Below are positions 62,401 through 64,000 of a stretch of 64,000 nucleotides of DNA, one piece after another. The stretch lies in assembly GCF_032854445.1 (NCBI RefSeq), contig NC_088301.1:54795187-54859186 (forward strand), given 5' to 3'. Both the position numbers and the translations under genes were made by a program. Numbering within the stretch: the stretch's first letter is position 1; every line of letters begins with the position of its first letter. Below the pieces are notes generated by a model. The model did not search any database and was not told the DNA's origin. It worked only from the letters and a program-made list of their open reading frames with translations. Source of the DNA: Liolophura sinensis. Its lineage: Eukaryota; Mollusca; Polyplacophora; Chitonida; Chitonidae.

Positions 62401-62970
62401 GGTTTCTTGGAAAATTCCTTATCCATTTATTCCACCTTTTCTACAATCGACTAAAACCAGCGTCCGATTGTATGTACCCAGTGGCTTCCAGCTGCTCCTA
62501 GTTGCTTCCAGTCGCCAAAAACCCAGTTGCTCACAGTCACAAGGTCGATATGCGTCCAGCCAAAAAAGTAAAATGTCATTTTGATACACAGATGTTATTC
62601 TCTAATGAAGTAGTGCCAAGATCTTGCTATTAAATCAACAATAAAGGCCTTAATGGTTATGTTGTCATAAATATGGCTGTTTATCATATGTATAAAGATT
62701 GTAGAGCAGTAACTTTGTGTTATAGAATAATAAATTAATCGATGCGGTGGTAAAAGATGCCATTGTGGGCAGTGATCTGTGATATGCAAATAGCGAACAA
62801 CATTTGGCAACTCGTGTCCTATCGGTAGCAACTGTGAATGGCTGAGCAAATGTTGAGCTATGGTAGTAAAAAACTTCCTTGTGGGGAGTTCGAGCACCAA
62901 CTGGCTGGAATGATCTTTGAATGCAAATCGTCACACAGGAATGGCTATTCGTGTACATGAGTGGCCAGTG
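59417..62970. other. 3' UTR then intergenic, no gene recognised
   Basis: AATAAA at 59745-59750 and again near 60285 are candidate ends for the glycosyltransferase transcript. Short direct repeats of TGTGTGGCGTC lie near 61570-61660. The open frames at 61382-61597, 62087-62296 and 62595-62958 carry no motif or splice support. Confidence 0.4.
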
Positions 62971-62972
62971 CT

Positions 62973-63055
62973 ATCCTACGATTGGCCAGCAATCACTGCC
63001 TGTGTGGACAAGGTAAACAGTATAGGGAGGCGCATGCGTCGACCAGTCGTAGGAT
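62973..63055. repeat. short inverted repeat around a GCGCATGCGT motif
   Basis: ATCCTACGATTGG (62973-62985) and CCAGTCGTAGGAT (63043-63055) are inverted with one mismatch over 13 bp. Just inside the right arm, GCGCATGCGTC (63030-63040) resembles an NRF1 site. Confidence 0.45.
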
Positions 63056-63689
63056 CCTTGTACTGATATAGGTGTGAAAAGCATTTTACAGCTAATGCGT
63101 ATACCATGGAAAAGCCCAAAATCAGGTAAACTTTGACACTCCATAAATCTGCTACAATAAAATCCTCTCTAGATAAGTGTTTGCATAAGAAACTGCAGCC
63201 CCACATGAAAGGCTTGTAGAAATCTGTGTTTACACAGAAACACTGTGAGTTAGCAAAACAGATGTCAAATCTGGTAACATCGTTAGAGGAACCTGGTTAT
63301 CAATATCCTTCTTGTTCTCCTACATAAAGGTAGTTATGTGCGCCAAAAATTGTACCAAGAAATAGGTCAGTTTGACAAAATTCATACATCTCGAAAAAAA
63401 GAAGTCACAGAGAACAAGAAACTGTAGCCCTTGATGGAGTTTTTTTTAGAAATGATGTGTTTACTGCAGAAAACAAAGTTTATATAACTCGTATTTTTTA
63501 CCGTAAAAGTCTGTCAATAAAAGTAACTAAGAAACATTCACAAAGCCAATAAAACTAAAACCAATAAAAATACTTCAGTCTTCCGTCAGTAGGCCCTGTG
63601 TAGATGTGCACTCCATCGATGACTCCGTGAACTTGAGCGCAAAAAGAAGGAAGAAAAGAACTTTCTGTCGCTGTATGATGACTTCAACA

Positions 63690-64000
63690 AAAAGCTAACC
63701 TTTAATCCACGTATTAGTGCCCATTATACAGGAGCTGGAAAAAATGACTATATTCATTTACATATTATACCTTAGACAAGGGAGCTAAAAAAGCTTAACC
63801 TTCCATCAGAGTATGTACGTTTACACTCAGACACTTAGAATAAGGAGTTAAAAACAGCTTTACCTTCATTCCATGTTTGAGAACCCATTATACAGGAGCT
63901 AAAAAGTTAAACCTCTCATATGAGTATGTATATTTACACACCATACCTTAGACTAGCGATCAAAACGTTTAACCTTTAATCCATGTAGGAGTCGAATATA
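63690..64000. repeat. degenerate tandem repeat at the right edge
   Basis: Units of roughly 48-65 bp recur with TAACCTTNAATCCA, GTATGTA-NTTTACAC, CATACCTTAGACNAG and CATTATACAGGAGCTAAAAA. The array runs to the window end. Confidence 0.6.

Overview
This is a eukaryotic, animal window. Genes are split into short exons by GT-AG introns, and much of the rest is AT-rich sequence with SINEs, simple repeats, satellites and broken retroelements. MEIG1, ABTB1 and a Rolling stone family gene point to a metazoan with ciliated or flagellated cells. Two SINE types look like those common in molluscs and other lophotrochozoans: a tRNA-headed SINE whose tail reads like TTGAGTACGGCRTAAAAC followed by (AATA)n, and one ending in (CACT)n. 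The lophotrochozoan placement is inference; the species is not recognised.

Layout. 1-6.7 kb: two tentative minus-strand gene starts (exons at 1688-1751 and 358-465, and an exon at 6616-6738), a divergent repeat (3086-3520), an imperfect inverted repeat (4089-4380) and a SINE. 6.7-13.9 kb: mostly unexplained sequence, with a 56-bp satellite decaying over 1.4 kb. 13.9-18.8 kb (+): a five-exon gene for an unrecognised protein of about 203 residues. 21.7-25.2 kb (+): a complete four-exon Rolling stone-like membrane protein. 26.6-28.6 kb (+): MEIG1, complete in two coding exons. 31.4-38.5 kb (-): ABTB1, resolved here into 12 exons and 473 residues. 38.6-59.4 kb (+): a 12-exon gene of about 507 residues, divergent from ABTB1. 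Introns 2 and 3 of that gene hold an L1-like LINE, SINEs, a tetranucleotide-rich minisatellite and a gutted Ty3/gypsy-like element. 59.4-64 kb: no gene recognised; tandem repeats at the right end.

The most interesting gene is the one at 38.6-59.4 kb. Its product joins two glycosyltransferase-like domains that in bacteria are the rSAM/selenodomain-associated transferases 1 and 2 (TIGR04282 and TIGR04283), families tied to arsenosugar-type radical-SAM loci. Here the fusion sits in an ordinary intron-rich animal gene beside ABTB1. No radical-SAM or arsenic methyltransferase gene is seen in this window, so the pathway link is by family only. One splice junction (exon 4 to 5) keeps frame only with a GC-AG intron or if there is a sequence error.

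The genes do not form an operon or obvious pathway. The only structural coupling seen is the 175-bp head-to-head spacing of ABTB1 and the glycosyltransferase gene. Exon boundaries were worked out by hand from frame, splice dinucleotides and family similarity; they have no transcript support.
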